Of a DNA stretch of 50,061 bases, positions 7,459-15,721 are shown in pieces. The position numbers were made by a program, and so were the translations under genes. Source of the stretch: Nocardioidaceae bacterium. Lineage in GTDB: Bacteria > Actinomycetota > Actinomycetes > Propionibacteriales > Nocardioidaceae. The DNA lies in the NCBI GenBank assembly GCA_009780515.1, contig WQZX01000015.1, positions 1 through 50,061 on the forward strand. Direction: 5' to 3'. The notes beneath the pieces are model-generated. The model did not search any database, was not told the DNA's origin, and was given only the letters and a program-made list of their open reading frames with translations. Every line of letters starts with the position of its first letter. Within the stretch, counting starts at the first letter, position 1.

Positions 7459-9729
7459 TCAGGGATGTGTGCCGGGCGGATTGCCGTTCGCCCCGTTGTT
7501 GCCCCCGCCACCCGCACCACCCTGGTTGCCGGCTCCCGGGGAGGGCTGGCAGCTCGGCGGCGCAAGTGCCTGCGTGCACGGGTCCGTCGGGGGCGCGCTG
7601 GTGGTCGCCGTGGCCGACGGCGAGGAGGCCGCCGTCGTCGTCTGCTGCGCGGCCGCCGACGACGTGGTCTTCGTGGGCTTCGGGGCCGTCGTCTTGGTCG
7701 GCTTGGGGACCACCGGCGCGTGACCGGCGACCGGCGGGGTTCCGGTGACCCAGGCCGGTGGCGGGAAGCTCTCGATCGGGAGGCCCGCCATCTCCTTCTG
7801 CATGATCGCCAGCCAGGTGTGGGCCGGATAGGCGCTGCCGAAGTACGACGGCAGCCAGCCGTCCAGTCTTCCGTTGCCCTGGCCGCGGACGTACATCACC
7901 GCGGTCGACAGCTGTGGCGTGAAGCCGGCGAACCAAGCCGACGAGACCTGGTTGAGGCCGTTGGTCGCCGTACCGGTCTTGCCGGCGGCGGGGCGGCCGA
8001 GCGCCAGCGCGGCGGTACCGGTGCCCTTCTGGACCACCTGCTGCATCGCGTAGCTGACGTCGGCGGCGATCTTGGGGCCCACGGCACGGTGCGTGGTGAC
8101 CTCGTGGTGGTAGCGCACCACGCCCTTGGCGTCGACGACCTTCTCGATGATGTAGGGGTCGGCCGCGACACCCTTGTTCGCGATGGTCGCGTAGGCGTTG
8201 GCCATGTTGATCGGGCTGACGGTCTCCGACCCGAGCGCCACGCCCATGTTGGCCTCCTGGCCGGGCGTGTGGTCCGGGAAGCCGTACGCCGGGTTCGCGG
8301 GCTTCGCCGGCGGGACCCCCATCGCGTTGGCCATCTTCACGATCCGCTGCGGCCCGTTCGGCGTCACGACGGTCATGTTCGCGAAGGCGGTGTTGATCGA
8401 CTGCTCGAGCGCGGTGAGCAGGCTGACGTGCGCGCCGTAGCTCGTGTGCTGCTCGTTGGTGACCTGGGTGCCGTCGGGATAGGTGTACGGCGCGTTGCCG
8501 TCGAAGGTGTCCTTCAGCGACCAGCCCGACTTGAGGGCGGCCGCGAGCGCGAACGGCTTGAAGGTCGAGCCGGCCTGCCCGCCGAGCTCGGCCCAGTTGA
8601 GCTGGGACAACAGGTAGTCCTGGCCGGCGTAGAAGCCGCGCACGGCACCGGTGCCGGGCTGGACCGTGGCGGCGGCGACGTGCAGGCGACGGGGACCGAA
8701 CCCCTGGGGCCGGACCGCCTTCACGCCCTGCTCCTCGTCGCGCATGTCCTTGCGGTTGAACGTGGTGGTGACCTTGAGGCCGCCGCCGTCGATCTCCTGC
8801 TCGCTGAAGCCGAGGTCGAGCAGCTGCTGCTTGACCATCGTCAGCAGGAAGCCGCGCTGGTCGCCGAGCCGGTCGCTGGCCTTCTGCTTGGGGAACTTCG
8901 GCAGGTGGCCCTCGGCCTTGTCGGCCTTGCCCGGGTCGGCGGTGCCCATGGAGACCATGCCCGAGAGCACGTAGTTGTAGCGCGCGAGCAGCGCTGCCCT
9001 CGCGTCCTTGCCGCCCGACGGGTCGAGCCCGTTGGGGTCGTTGACCAGCGAGGCGAGCACGGCGGACTGACGGAGGTTGAGGTGCTTGGCGTCGACGTTG
9101 AAGTAGGCGTGGGCGGCGGCCTGGATGCCGTAGGCGCCCCGGCCGAAGTAGACGGTGTTGAGGTAGCCCTCGAGGATCTTCTGCTTGCTCAGCTGCTGCT
9201 GGATCTTCAGCGAGAGGATCGCTTCCTTGATCTTCCGCTTCCAGGTGCGCTCCTGGCTCAGGTAGAGGAGCTTGACGTACTGCTGGGTGATCGTGGAGCC
9301 ACCCTGGGTCGCGTTGCCCTGCGCGTCGCTGAACGCCGCACGCAGGATGCCCCGGGGATCGATGCCGTGGTCGGTCCAGAAGCTGCGGTTCTCCGCCGCG
9401 ACCACCGCGTCCTTCATCGTCTGCGGCATGTCGGCGTAGGAGATGGCGTCGCGGTCCTGGACCGCGAAGTCACCGATCTCGGACTTGCCGTTGGCGAAGT
9501 AGACGTGGGTCGTCTGGGTCAGGTACGCGGCGTTCGGGTCGGGGATGTCGATGCTCTTGTAGGCGACGATGAATCCGCCGATCGCAACCAGGGCCCCCAC
9601 CAGGAAGACGATCAGCGCCCACAGCGACAGCCTCTTCAGGCGCGACTTCCAGCCGCGCTGACGAGTCGAACGGGATCCGCGGCCGGCGTGCGACCGCGGC
9701 TTCCGACGGTTTCCTTGGGGCGAAGACAC
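7459..9729 (-). CDS. Class A penicillin-binding protein (bifunctional transglycosylase/transpeptidase)
   Basis: About 756 residues from the GTG at 9729; an ATG at 9768 is the alternative, and neither has a strong Shine-Dalgarno. After a basic N-tail comes one membrane anchor (LWALIVFLVGALVAIGGFIV). The GT51 domain follows with AENRSFWTDHGIDPRGILRA (catalytic Glu) and GGSTITQQYVK. The transpeptidase domain shows STFK (SxxK serine), SIN (SxN) and KTGTA. The C-terminal 100 residues are a Thr/Pro/Lys/Ala-rich tail ending in Gly/Asn repeats, typical of actinobacterial PonA proteins. It polymerises and cross-links peptidoglycan outside the membrane. The neighbours (GT87 downstream, PadR and inositol-phosphate synthase divergent) match the Rv0046c-Rv0051 cluster. 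Confidence 0.93.
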   Translation of the reverse strand: MSSPQGNRRKPRSHAGRGSRSTRQRGWKSRLKRLSLWALIVFLVGALVAIGGFIVAYKSIDIPDPNAAYLTQTTHVYFANGKSEIGDFAVQDRDAISYADMPQTMKDAVVAAENRSFWTDHGIDPRGILRAAFSDAQGNATQGGSTITQQYVKLLYLSQERTWKRKIKEAILSLKIQQQLSKQKILEGYLNTVYFGRGAYGIQAAAHAYFNVDAKHLNLRQSAVLASLVNDPNGLDPSGGKDARAALLARYNYVLSGMVSMGTADPGKADKAEGHLPKFPKQKASDRLGDQRGFLLTMVKQQLLDLGFSEQEIDGGGLKVTTTFNRKDMRDEEQGVKAVRPQGFGPRRLHVAAATVQPGTGAVRGFYAGQDYLLSQLNWAELGGQAGSTFKPFALAAALKSGWSLKDTFDGNAPYTYPDGTQVTNEQHTSYGAHVSLLTALEQSINTAFANMTVVTPNGPQRIVKMANAMGVPPAKPANPAYGFPDHTPGQEANMGVALGSETVSPINMANAYATIANKGVAADPYIIEKVVDAKGVVRYHHEVTTHRAVGPKIAADVSYAMQQVVQKGTGTAALALGRPAAGKTGTATNGLNQVSSAWFAGFTPQLSTAVMYVRGQGNGRLDGWLPSYFGSAYPAHTWLAIMQKEMAGLPIESFPPPAWVTGTPPVAGHAPVVPKPTKTTAPKPTKTTSSAAAQQTTTAASSPSATATTSAPPTDPCTQALAPPSCQPSPGAGNQGGAGGGGNNGANGNPPGTHP

Positions 9730-9884
9730 GCCGATCAGGGTACGCAGGCAACACCAACCGCGTCTCATCGTCGGCGCGGCCGGACCCCTCCACCGTACGA
9801 CGGCCCGCCGACGCGGACGCCGTACGACGCGCCCGTCCGGGCCGGTCGGAACGCACGCGAACGACACTCCTGATCCATCGGGAG

Positions 9885-9918
9885 TTCACGTTCCGCGGAT
9901 ATATCGGTACGATAGATC
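9885..9918 (+). promoter_or_regulatory. padR promoter with overlapping PadR-type operator
   Basis: TTCACG at 9885-9890, a 17-base spacer and TACGAT at 9908-9913 form a plausible housekeeping promoter. A 9-base inverted repeat, GATATATCG at 9898-9906 and CGATAGATC at 9910-9918 (8 of 9 pair), overlaps the -10 hexamer. AT-rich dyads of this kind are typical PadR operators, so autorepression is likely. The ATG lies seven bases after the -10, which suggests a leaderless transcript. Confidence 0.6.
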
Positions 9919-9920
9919 GC

Positions 9921-10523
9921 ATGGCACGGCGCGGAGACACCATCGAGCTCGCGGTCCTCGGACTGCTGCACGAGGGTCCGATGCACGGCTACGAGCTGCG
10001 CAAGCGCCTGAACCTGATGCTGGGTTGGGGGCGCTTGCTGTCCTACGGCTCGCTGTACCCGGCGCTGAAGAAGATGCTGCGCGGGAGCCTGATCTCCGAG
10101 GTCGGCGCCACTGCCGTCACCTCGCGGCGCCAGCGCATCACCTACCAGCTCACCGACGCGGGCCGGGCCGAGTTCGAACGGCTCATGTCCGAGGTCGGTC
10201 CCGCTGCGTGGGAGGACGACAACTTCGACATCCGCTTCCGGTTCTTCTCCTCCACGGACATGGAGATCCGGCTGCGTGTGCTGGAGGGGCGTCGCTCCCG
10301 CCTGCAGGAGCGGCTGGACCGGGTCCAGCGCGAGCTTGCGATGACCCAGAAGGAGGTCGACCGGTACGCCGCCGAGCTCCAGCGCCACGGCGTCGAATCG
10401 GTCGAGCGCGAGGTGCGGTGGCTCTCCGAGCTCATCAACGCCGAGCGCGGGACCCCCACCGACCAGACCGGGTCGCAGACGTCCCCGACGAGGCCGTCCG
10501 CCGCCCCGGTCACCAACGACTGA
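9921..10523 (+). CDS. PadR-family transcriptional regulator
   Basis: A 200-residue protein. Residues 7-90 form the PadR winged helix: IELAVLGLLHEGPMHGYELR, then SYGSLYPALKKM, then QRITYQLTDAGRAEFERL. Residues about 120-180 form a long, probably coiled-coil C-terminal dimerisation region (LRVLEGRRSRLQERLDRV). PadR proteins are DNA-binding repressors, often sensing phenolics or other small ligands. A dyad overlapping its own promoter suggests autoregulation. It is followed 62 bases later by inositol-3-phosphate synthase, as in mycobacteria (Rv0047c-ino1), so it may also control inositol synthesis; that is inference. There is no recognisable ligand motif. Confidence 0.9.
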   Translation: MARRGDTIELAVLGLLHEGPMHGYELRKRLNLMLGWGRLLSYGSLYPALKKMLRGSLISEVGATAVTSRRQRITYQLTDAGRAEFERLMSEVGPAAWEDDNFDIRFRFFSSTDMEIRLRVLEGRRSRLQERLDRVQRELAMTQKEVDRYAAELQRHGVESVEREVRWLSELINAERGTPTDQTGSQTSPTRPSAAPVTND

Positions 10524-10585
10524 CACCACCACGGACCGCGAGGTGCTCCCTCGCACCTGCAACAGGAAACTAGGAAGGACACCCA

Positions 10586-11668
10586 ATGGGTTCGGTACGC
10601 GTAGCAATTGCCGGCGTGGGCAACTGCGCCACGTCTCTCATCCAGGGCGTGCACTACTACCGGGACGCCGACCCGGCGAGCACGGTTCCCGGGCTCATGC
10701 ACGTCCAGTTCGGTGAGTACCACGTGAAGGACGTCGAGTTCGTCGCCGCCTTCGACGTGGACGACAAGAAGGTCGGCAAGGACCTCTCCGAGGCGATCAA
10801 CGCCTCCGAGAACAACACCATCCAGATCTGCGAGGTGCCGACCCTCGGCGTCGAGGTCCAGCGCGGTCCGACCCTGGACGGCCTGGGCAAGTACTACCGG
10901 ATGACGATCGACGAGTCCTCCGCCGAGGCCGCGGACGTGGTCAAGGTCCTCAAGGACAACGACGTCGACGTCCTGGTCTCCTACCTCCCCGTGGGCTCCG
11001 AGCAGGCCGACAAGTTCTACGCCCAGTGCGCCATCGACGCCGGCGTGGCCTTCGTCAACGCCCTCCCGGTCTTCATCGCCTCCGACCCCGAGTGGGCCAA
11101 GAAGTTCGAGGACGCGGGCGTCCCGATCGTCGGCGACGACATCAAGTCCCAGGTCGGCGCCACCATCACCCACCGCGTGATGGCGAAGCTGTTCGAGGAC
11201 CGCGGCGTGACGCTGGACCGCACCTACCAGCTCAACGTCGGCGGCAACATGGACTTCAAGAACATGCTCGAGCGCGAGCGCCTGGAGTCGAAGAAGGTCT
11301 CCAAGACCCAGGCCGTCACCTCGAACCTGACCGGTCCCCTGGCCGGCCTGGTCGACAGCAAGAACGTCCACATCGGCCCGTCCGACTACGTCGCGTGGCT
11401 CGACGACCGCAAGTGGGCCTACGTGCGCCTCGAGGGTCGCGCCTTCGGCGACGTCCCGCTGAACCTCGAGTACAAGCTCGAGGTCTGGGACTCCCCGAAC
11501 TCCGCCGGCATCATCATCGACGCGGTCCGCGCGGCGAAGATCGCCAAGGACCGCGGCCTCGGCGGCCCGATCCTGCCCGCGTCGGCGTACCTCATGAAGA
11601 GCCCGCCGGTGCAGATCGAGGACACCCTCGGTCGCGCGCAGCTCGAGGAGTTCATCGAGGGCGCCTGA
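10586..11668 (+). CDS. ino1: Inositol-3-phosphate synthase
   Basis: A 360-residue NAD-dependent enzyme that converts glucose 6-phosphate to 1D-myo-inositol 3-phosphate, the precursor of phosphatidylinositol and mycothiol. The N-terminal Rossmann motif is [13 protein letters not shown] (residues about 5-17). [11 protein letters not shown] and [13 protein letters not shown] in the second half match the conserved catalytic and tetramerisation regions of bacterial synthases. An AGGAAGG Shine-Dalgarno precedes the ATG. The length fits the short actinobacterial form. A strong rho-independent terminator follows, so the gene ends a padR-ino1 unit. Codon choice is strongly biased to C/G-ending codons, consistent with high expression. 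Confidence 0.95.
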   Translation: MGSVRVAIAGVGNCATSLIQGVHYYRDADPASTVPGLMHVQFGEYHVKDVEFVAAFDVDDKKVGKDLSEAINASENNTIQICEVPTLGVEVQRGPTLDGLGKYYRMTIDESSAEAADVVKVLKDNDVDVLVSYLPVGSEQADKFYAQCAIDAGVAFVNALPVFIASDPEWAKKFEDAGVPIVGDDIKSQVGATITHRVMAKLFEDRGVTLDRTYQLNVGGNMDFKNMLERERLESKKVSKTQAVTSNLTGPLAGLVDSKNVHIGPSDYVAWLDDRKWAYVRLEGRAFGDVPLNLEYKLEVWDSPNSAGIIIDAVRAAKIAKDRGLGGPILPASAYLMKSPPVQIEDTLGRAQLEEFIEGA

Positions 11669-11693
11669 TTCCTGGCGCCAGAACGCCACCCGC

Positions 11694-11738
11694 GAAGGGC
11701 CGGTCCCCGGAGAGAGGACCGGCCCTTCGTCGTGTTTT
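11694..11738 (+). terminator. Terminator after ino1
   Basis: A perfect 13-base stem (11694-11706 with 11716-11728) closes a nine-base loop and is followed by GTCGTGTTTT, a rho-independent terminator arrangement. It lies 26 bases after the ino1 stop. Confidence 0.85.
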
Positions 11739-11842
11739 CGGCGACCGCGAGCGGCATGACGCTTGACTCACGCTGAACCAGGAAGTTGAGTGACTGGAAT
11801 TGTTGCTCGCGTCACACCGGCGCAGACGAACCAGGAGCCCGC

Positions 11843-12163
11843 ATGTCCACTGTCAGTCCCCCGACACCGTCCGTCCCCCGGTTGGTGGTCCCCGGCGCAG
11901 CGCTGCTGCTCTTCATCAGCAGCTTCCTGCCGTGGTACCACGCAACGGCCACGATGGCCGGAATGTCCGAGAGCGCACACCAGAACGGCTGGCACCAGAT
12001 CGGCCCCGTCATCTGGATCCTGGCCATCTTGGTGATCGCGTTCTCGGTCGTCGGACTGCTCGGCGTGCTTCCGCTCGACCAGCAGAGGACCGACCTCGTG
12101 ACCGTCGGCCTGAGCGCCCTGACGATCCTGTTCGGCGTCGCGACCTGGTCCGTCACCGCCTGA
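11843..12163 (+). CDS. Small membrane protein, N-terminal part before an in-frame TGA
   Basis: Starts at the ATG at 11843 with CAGGAG as Shine-Dalgarno and gives 106 residues with three hydrophobic segments: LVVPGAALLLFISSFLPWY, IWILAILVIAFSVVGLLGVL and VTVGLSALTILFGVATWSV. FLPWY at the end of the first segment is common in actinobacterial four-helix membrane proteins of unknown function. The frame stops at TGA 12161-12163, but the same frame then continues for 73 codons with a fourth membrane helix and a proline-rich tail (see next entry). The gene is therefore either disrupted by a nonsense mutation or sequencing error, or read through. An upstream start at 11786 is less likely. Confidence 0.6.
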   Translation: MSTVSPPTPSVPRLVVPGAALLLFISSFLPWYHATATMAGMSESAHQNGWHQIGPVIWILAILVIAFSVVGLLGVLPLDQQRTDLVTVGLSALTILFGVATWSVTA

Positions 12164-12385
12164 CCGGTCGACCCGTCGTCCGCCGGCTTCGGCAGCACCC
12201 GCATCAGCATCTCCGCCGATCCGGGCTGGGGTCTCTACGTCGGCCTGGTGGCGCTCATCGCGCTCGCGGTCGGAGCGGCCATGACCTTCACCTCCGGCAG
12301 TGCTCAGGCCGCCGCGCCGGGCTTCCCGAGCACGGGTGGCACGCCTCCGCCCCCGCCGGCACCTCCCACCCCTCCGCAGAGCTGA
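12161..12385 (+). pseudogene. In-frame continuation of the small membrane protein beyond TGA
   Basis: Directly after TGA 12161-12163, the same frame reads PVDPSSAGFGSTRISISADP, then GWGLYVGLVALIALAVGAAM (a membrane helix), a short linker and a PPPPPAPPTPPQS end, stopping at TGA 12383-12385. A GWGLY-type helix after a loop is the expected fourth helix of this protein type. The stretch has coding-like high third-position GC and no start of its own. It is the severed C-terminus, or a read-through extension. Confidence 0.6.
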
Positions 12386-12409
12386 GCGCCGGCTGAAGCA
12401 CGGCGACCG

Positions 12410-12434
12410 CCCCGGGTGACCTGGTCACCCGGGG
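12410..12434. terminator. Hairpin between convergent genes
   Basis: A perfect 11-base stem (12410-12420 with 12424-12434) with a three-base loop lies between the interrupted membrane protein and the convergent DUF2891 gene, overlapping the last codons of the latter. It probably acts in both directions, although there is no long T tract. Confidence 0.6.
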
Positions 12435-13450
12435 TGTTCTGCGTCTGCGGCCAGGAGCGCGAACGAGACGAGCCAGTGCGTCGCCATGATGTCGCCGCCG
12501 ACGATCTGGCCCTCGACCGAGGCGACCTGCTCCGCGGTGGCGCCCGCGATGCGCCGCGCCGCCGCCTCGTCGACGTACGGCGCGAGCAGGCGGAGCTGCC
12601 ACGCACGGCTGAGCGCGAGACCGAGCAGGTGGGCGCCCTTGCCGTCGGACGGATCGCCGACGGCGGGTACGACGAGCAGCGGGTCGCCGGCGTGCCCCAG
12701 CCGCGGCAGGTACATCGCCAGCCAGTCGCCGAACGCGCCCGGCTCGAGGACCCGTCTCATCAGGGCGGCGGTGCAGAGCGCGGGAGAGAGGAAGTCCTCG
12801 CCGGACGGCTCCCAGGCGACGGGGTGGTCGCGCTCGTCGGCGTACCACTCGAGGGCGCGGCGCTCGACCAGCTCGACGACGTCGCGGCGGCCGAGGGCGT
12901 CGTACGCCTCGTGGCAGAGCAGCAGCGCGAACGCGGTGTTCGAGTGCACGCCGTGGCGGACGGGATAGGTCAGCCGCGGCAGCCAGTCGAGGAGGTTCGT
13001 GGCGGCCGCGTCGGCCACGAGGGCGGTGGCCTCGCGCCAGCGACGGGCCTCGGGCAGGGCGCTGCCGCGCACCGCCGCGGCCAGCATGGCGGCCCAGGCC
13101 CAGCCGTACGGGCGCTCGAAGCCCGGCCGCGCCCGGAGGTACGCCGCCTCGACCTCGCCGTTCGCCAGCGTGAGTCGTCCGTCGAGCTCGGCGACCAGGC
13201 CGTCGCGCGTCTCGGCCTCGAGGTGGTCGCCCGCCTCGCCGAGCAGCCGTACGCCGGACCACTGCATGTGCGCCGAGGAGTGCCAGTCGACCGAGCCGTG
13301 GAACGCCGGGTGCAGGCGCTCCGGCGTCACGTCGCAGTCGCCGGGCCCGGTGGAGACGTGCCCCGAGATCCACGGGTACGGCGTGCGCAGCACCCTCAGG
13401 ACGGTGGCGGCCCAAGCCGCGGCGTAGCCGGCGTCGGCGTCGGCCACCAC
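12425..13450 (-). CDS. DUF2891 family protein
   Basis: A 341-residue soluble protein starting at GTG 13450 (or 13447), five bases after the SRPBCC stop. An apparent extension to 13870 is only the wrong frame of that upstream gene. HPAFHGSVDWHSSAHMQW near residue 50 is the DUF2891 signature, and HGVHSNTAFALLLCHEAYDA in the middle and FLSPALCTAALMRRVL later suggest an all-alpha (alpha/alpha toroid-like) fold. The family is of unknown function. It is probably co-transcribed with the SRPBCC gene. A hairpin at its 3' end likely stops transcription. Confidence 0.85.
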   Translation of the reverse strand: MVADADAGYAAAWAATVLRVLRTPYPWISGHVSTGPGDCDVTPERLHPAFHGSVDWHSSAHMQWSGVRLLGEAGDHLEAETRDGLVAELDGRLTLANGEVEAAYLRARPGFERPYGWAWAAMLAAAVRGSALPEARRWREATALVADAAATNLLDWLPRLTYPVRHGVHSNTAFALLLCHEAYDALGRRDVVELVERRALEWYADERDHPVAWEPSGEDFLSPALCTAALMRRVLEPGAFGDWLAMYLPRLGHAGDPLLVVPAVGDPSDGKGAHLLGLALSRAWQLRLLAPYVDEAAARRIAGATAEQVASVEGQIVGGDIMATHWLVSFALLAADAEHPG

Positions 13451-13455
13451 CGCGA

Positions 13456-13935
13456 TCAGGCCTCGGCCTCGGCCTTGACGCGCTCGAGCGTCTGCCGGAT
13501 GCCGGCCCGCAGCTCGTCGGTGAACTTCGCCTGGCCGCCCAGGACGAGCTTGGTCAGGATCATCGACAGCCCGGAGACGCCCTCGGGGGTCTCGCGCCGC
13601 TCGGTCAGCCTGGTGCCGGTGGCGGTCGGCTCGAGCTCGAAGGCCCACACCGTCTTGTTCTCGTTGATCCGGAACGCGAACTGACCGGTCTCGGTGTCGC
13701 TGGGCGGGTTGAACCGGACCACCTTGCCCTTGGTCGGCCACCGCTTGAAGCCCTGCCGGTTCAGGTTGGCGAAGGTGGCGCCCAGGCGGACCTCGCCGCC
13801 CTTGACGGTGGAGCGCACGACCTGCGGGCTCCACTTGGCCATCCGCGGGACGTCGCTCACGAGCGACCACACCTTCGCGGGCGGCGCGTCGATCTCGATC
13901 GAGTCCTCGATCAGCTTCTCGTAGCTCTCAGCCAT
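13456..13935 (-). CDS. SRPBCC (polyketide cyclase/START-like) family protein
   Basis: A 159-residue protein. The ATG at 13935 is preferred to the GTG at 13944 because AGGG lies eight bases upstream of it. The N-terminus SIEIDAPPAKVWSLVSDVPR and KWSPQV are the standard start of SRPBCC domains (beta strand, then the helix that lids the cavity), and the C-terminal helix TDELRAGIRQTLERVKAEAE closes the helix-grip fold. Such proteins bind hydrophobic ligands or act as cyclases or aromatase-like factors; the ligand cannot be inferred. It is upstream of, and probably in an operon with, DUF2891. Confidence 0.85.
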   Translation of the reverse strand: MAESYEKLIEDSIEIDAPPAKVWSLVSDVPRMAKWSPQVVRSTVKGGEVRLGATFANLNRQGFKRWPTKGKVVRFNPPSDTETGQFAFRINENKTVWAFELEPTATGTRLTERRETPEGVSGLSMILTKLVLGGQAKFTDELRAGIRQTLERVKAEAEA

Positions 13936-13981
13936 GGCGGTCACCCTATTGCCCCGGGACCGCTGGCGGACACGCCCGTGT

Positions 13982-14020
13982 GGAACAGGGGCCGCCCTTC
14001 ACCACGGTGGCCCCTGTTCC
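13982..14020 (-). terminator. Hairpin downstream of the CCA-adding enzyme gene
   Basis: A perfect 12-base stem (13982-13993 with 14009-14020) lies 57 bases beyond the pcnA stop on its strand and before the SRPBCC gene. There is no T tract, so termination is likely but not certain. Confidence 0.55.
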
Positions 14021-14076
14021 CCCGAGTCGGACGGCGCAGCGCGCCACGACCCGACACTGCCCCGGACCGGCGGGCC

Positions 14077-15540
14077 TCAAACCGACCGGGCGGCCCACCA
14101 CTCCTCGAGGGCGGCCGTGGCCGCCTCCTGGCTCATCGGTCCGTTGTCGAGACGCAGCTCGAGCAGGAAGGAGTACGCCTCGCCGACCTCGCGGCCGGGC
14201 CCGATCCCGAGGATCTTCATGATCTGGTTACCATCGAGGTCGGGCCGGATGGAGGCGAGCTCCTCCTCCTCGGCCAGACGCGCGATGCGGACCTCGAGGT
14301 CGTCGTACGTGCGGCGGAGGCGGTCGGCCTTGCGCTGGTTGCGGGTCGTGCAGTCGGCGCGGGTCAGGATGTGCAGCCGCTCGAGCTCGTCGCCCGCGTC
14401 GCGGACGTAGCGGCGCACGGCGGAGTCGGTCCACTCGCCGGAGCCGTAGCCGTGGAAGCGCAGGTGCAGCTCGACCAGGCGCGCGACCTGGTCGACGAGG
14501 TCGTTGCTGAACTTCAGCGCGCGCATCCGCTTGCGGGTGATCTTGGCGCCGACCACGTCGTGGTGGTGGAAGGTCACCGAGCCGTCGTCCTGGAAGCGGC
14601 GGGTGCGCGGCTTGCCGACGTCGTGCATGAGCGCGGCGAAGCGGGAGACGAAGTCCGGCTCGCCGCCGAGCCGGTCCTCCTGCGCCATCGCCTGCTCGAG
14701 CACGGTGAGGGTGTGCTCGTAGACGTCCTTGTGGCTGTGGTGCTCGTCGCGCTCGAGCCGCAGGGCCGGCAGCTCGGGCAGCACCCGGTCGGCCAGGCCG
14801 GTCTCGACCAGCAGGGTCAGCCCGAGCCGTGGGTACGGCGCACAGACCAGCTTCACCAGCTCGTCGCGCACCCGCTCGGCCGAGACGATCTCGATCCGGT
14901 CGGCCATCTCGGTCATCGCGCGCACGACGTCGGGGTCGACGTCGAAGCCGAGCTGGGCGGCGAACCGGGCGGCCCGCATCATCCGCAGCGGGTCGTCGGA
15001 GAAGGAGTCCTCCGGGGTGCCCGGCGTCCGCAGCACCCGGTTGGCGAGGTCCAGCACCCCGCCGAAGAGGTCCACGATCTCGTGGGACGGCAGCCGGACC
15101 GCCATCGCGTTGACGGTGAAGTCCCGACGACCCAGGTCACCGGCCAGGGAGTCGCCGTACCGGACGGAGGGCTTGCGGCTGTCGGCGTCGTACGCCTCGG
15201 AGCGGTACGTCGTCACCTCGACGACCCACTCGCCCTTGCGACAGCCGATCGTGCCGAAGTCGCGGCCCATGTCCCACCACGCGTCGCCCCACTTGCGCAG
15301 GATCCGCTCGGTCTCCTCGGGCAGGGCCGAGGTGGTCAGGTCGAGGTCGTTGGAGCGCCGGCCGAGCATCGCGTCACGGACCGGACCGCCGACCAGGGCC
15401 AGCTCGTGGCCGGCGTCGGCGAAGATCCGGCCCAGGTCGTTGAGCACCGGGCCGATGCGGTCGAGCTCGGCAGCGACCGCGGCCTGCACGTCGACCAGCC
15501 GCAGCGGTTCGCCAGAGGCGGGGAGGTCGGCGTCGTTCAC
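14077..15540 (-). CDS. pcnA: CCA tRNA nucleotidyltransferase
   Basis: A 487-residue enzyme from GTG 15540, close to the mycobacterial PcnA length. LVGGPVRDAML and SNDLDLTTSALPEET form the class II nucleotidyltransferase head, whose DLD carboxylates hold Mg. RRDFTVNAMAV and DPLRMMRAARFAAQLGF are the neck motifs. HTLTVLEQ and ALMHDVGKPRTRRF give an HD domain in the C-terminal half, as in bacterial CCA-adding enzymes of this group. It repairs or adds the tRNA 3' CCA. A TAGACT hexamer on the minus strand (15549-15554) eight bases before the GTG, with no Shine-Dalgarno, suggests a leaderless transcript. It is divergent from the DUF6049-murJ operon. Confidence 0.93.
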   Translation of the reverse strand: MNDADLPASGEPLRLVDVQAAVAAELDRIGPVLNDLGRIFADAGHELALVGGPVRDAMLGRRSNDLDLTTSALPEETERILRKWGDAWWDMGRDFGTIGCRKGEWVVEVTTYRSEAYDADSRKPSVRYGDSLAGDLGRRDFTVNAMAVRLPSHEIVDLFGGVLDLANRVLRTPGTPEDSFSDDPLRMMRAARFAAQLGFDVDPDVVRAMTEMADRIEIVSAERVRDELVKLVCAPYPRLGLTLLVETGLADRVLPELPALRLERDEHHSHKDVYEHTLTVLEQAMAQEDRLGGEPDFVSRFAALMHDVGKPRTRRFQDDGSVTFHHHDVVGAKITRKRMRALKFSNDLVDQVARLVELHLRFHGYGSGEWTDSAVRRYVRDAGDELERLHILTRADCTTRNQRKADRLRRTYDDLEVRIARLAEEEELASIRPDLDGNQIMKILGIGPGREVGEAYSFLLELRLDNGPMSQEAATAALEEWWAARSV

Positions 15541-15554
15541 GGGCGAGAAGTCTA

Positions 15555-15648
15555 GGTGTCGTGAATCGGGAGTGCTCGGACGGTTCGCGTGCGCGGGATG
15601 CGTGCACCGCGTGCGCCGACCGTTCCACGATCTTCGGTTCACGACACC
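15555..15648. promoter_or_regulatory. Dyad in the divergent pcnA / DUF6049 promoter region
   Basis: GGTGTCGTGAA at 15555-15565 and TTCACGACACC at 15638-15648 are perfect 11-base inverted copies placed 72 bases apart, and each faces one of the divergent genes. Imperfect similarity continues inward around ACGGTT. They could be matching operators or promoter elements of a shared regulator. Confidence 0.4.
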
Positions 15649-15721
15649 AGGCAATGCCCGCCGGGCCGCCGTCCGGCCTGCCGTGCGGTCGATCGCGAGG
15701 GCGCCCCACTACTCTCATGGG

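Noticed and set aside
14729..15721. Plus-strand extension upstream of DUF6049
   Set aside because: It is antisense to pcnA; the signal peptide places the start at GTG 15722.
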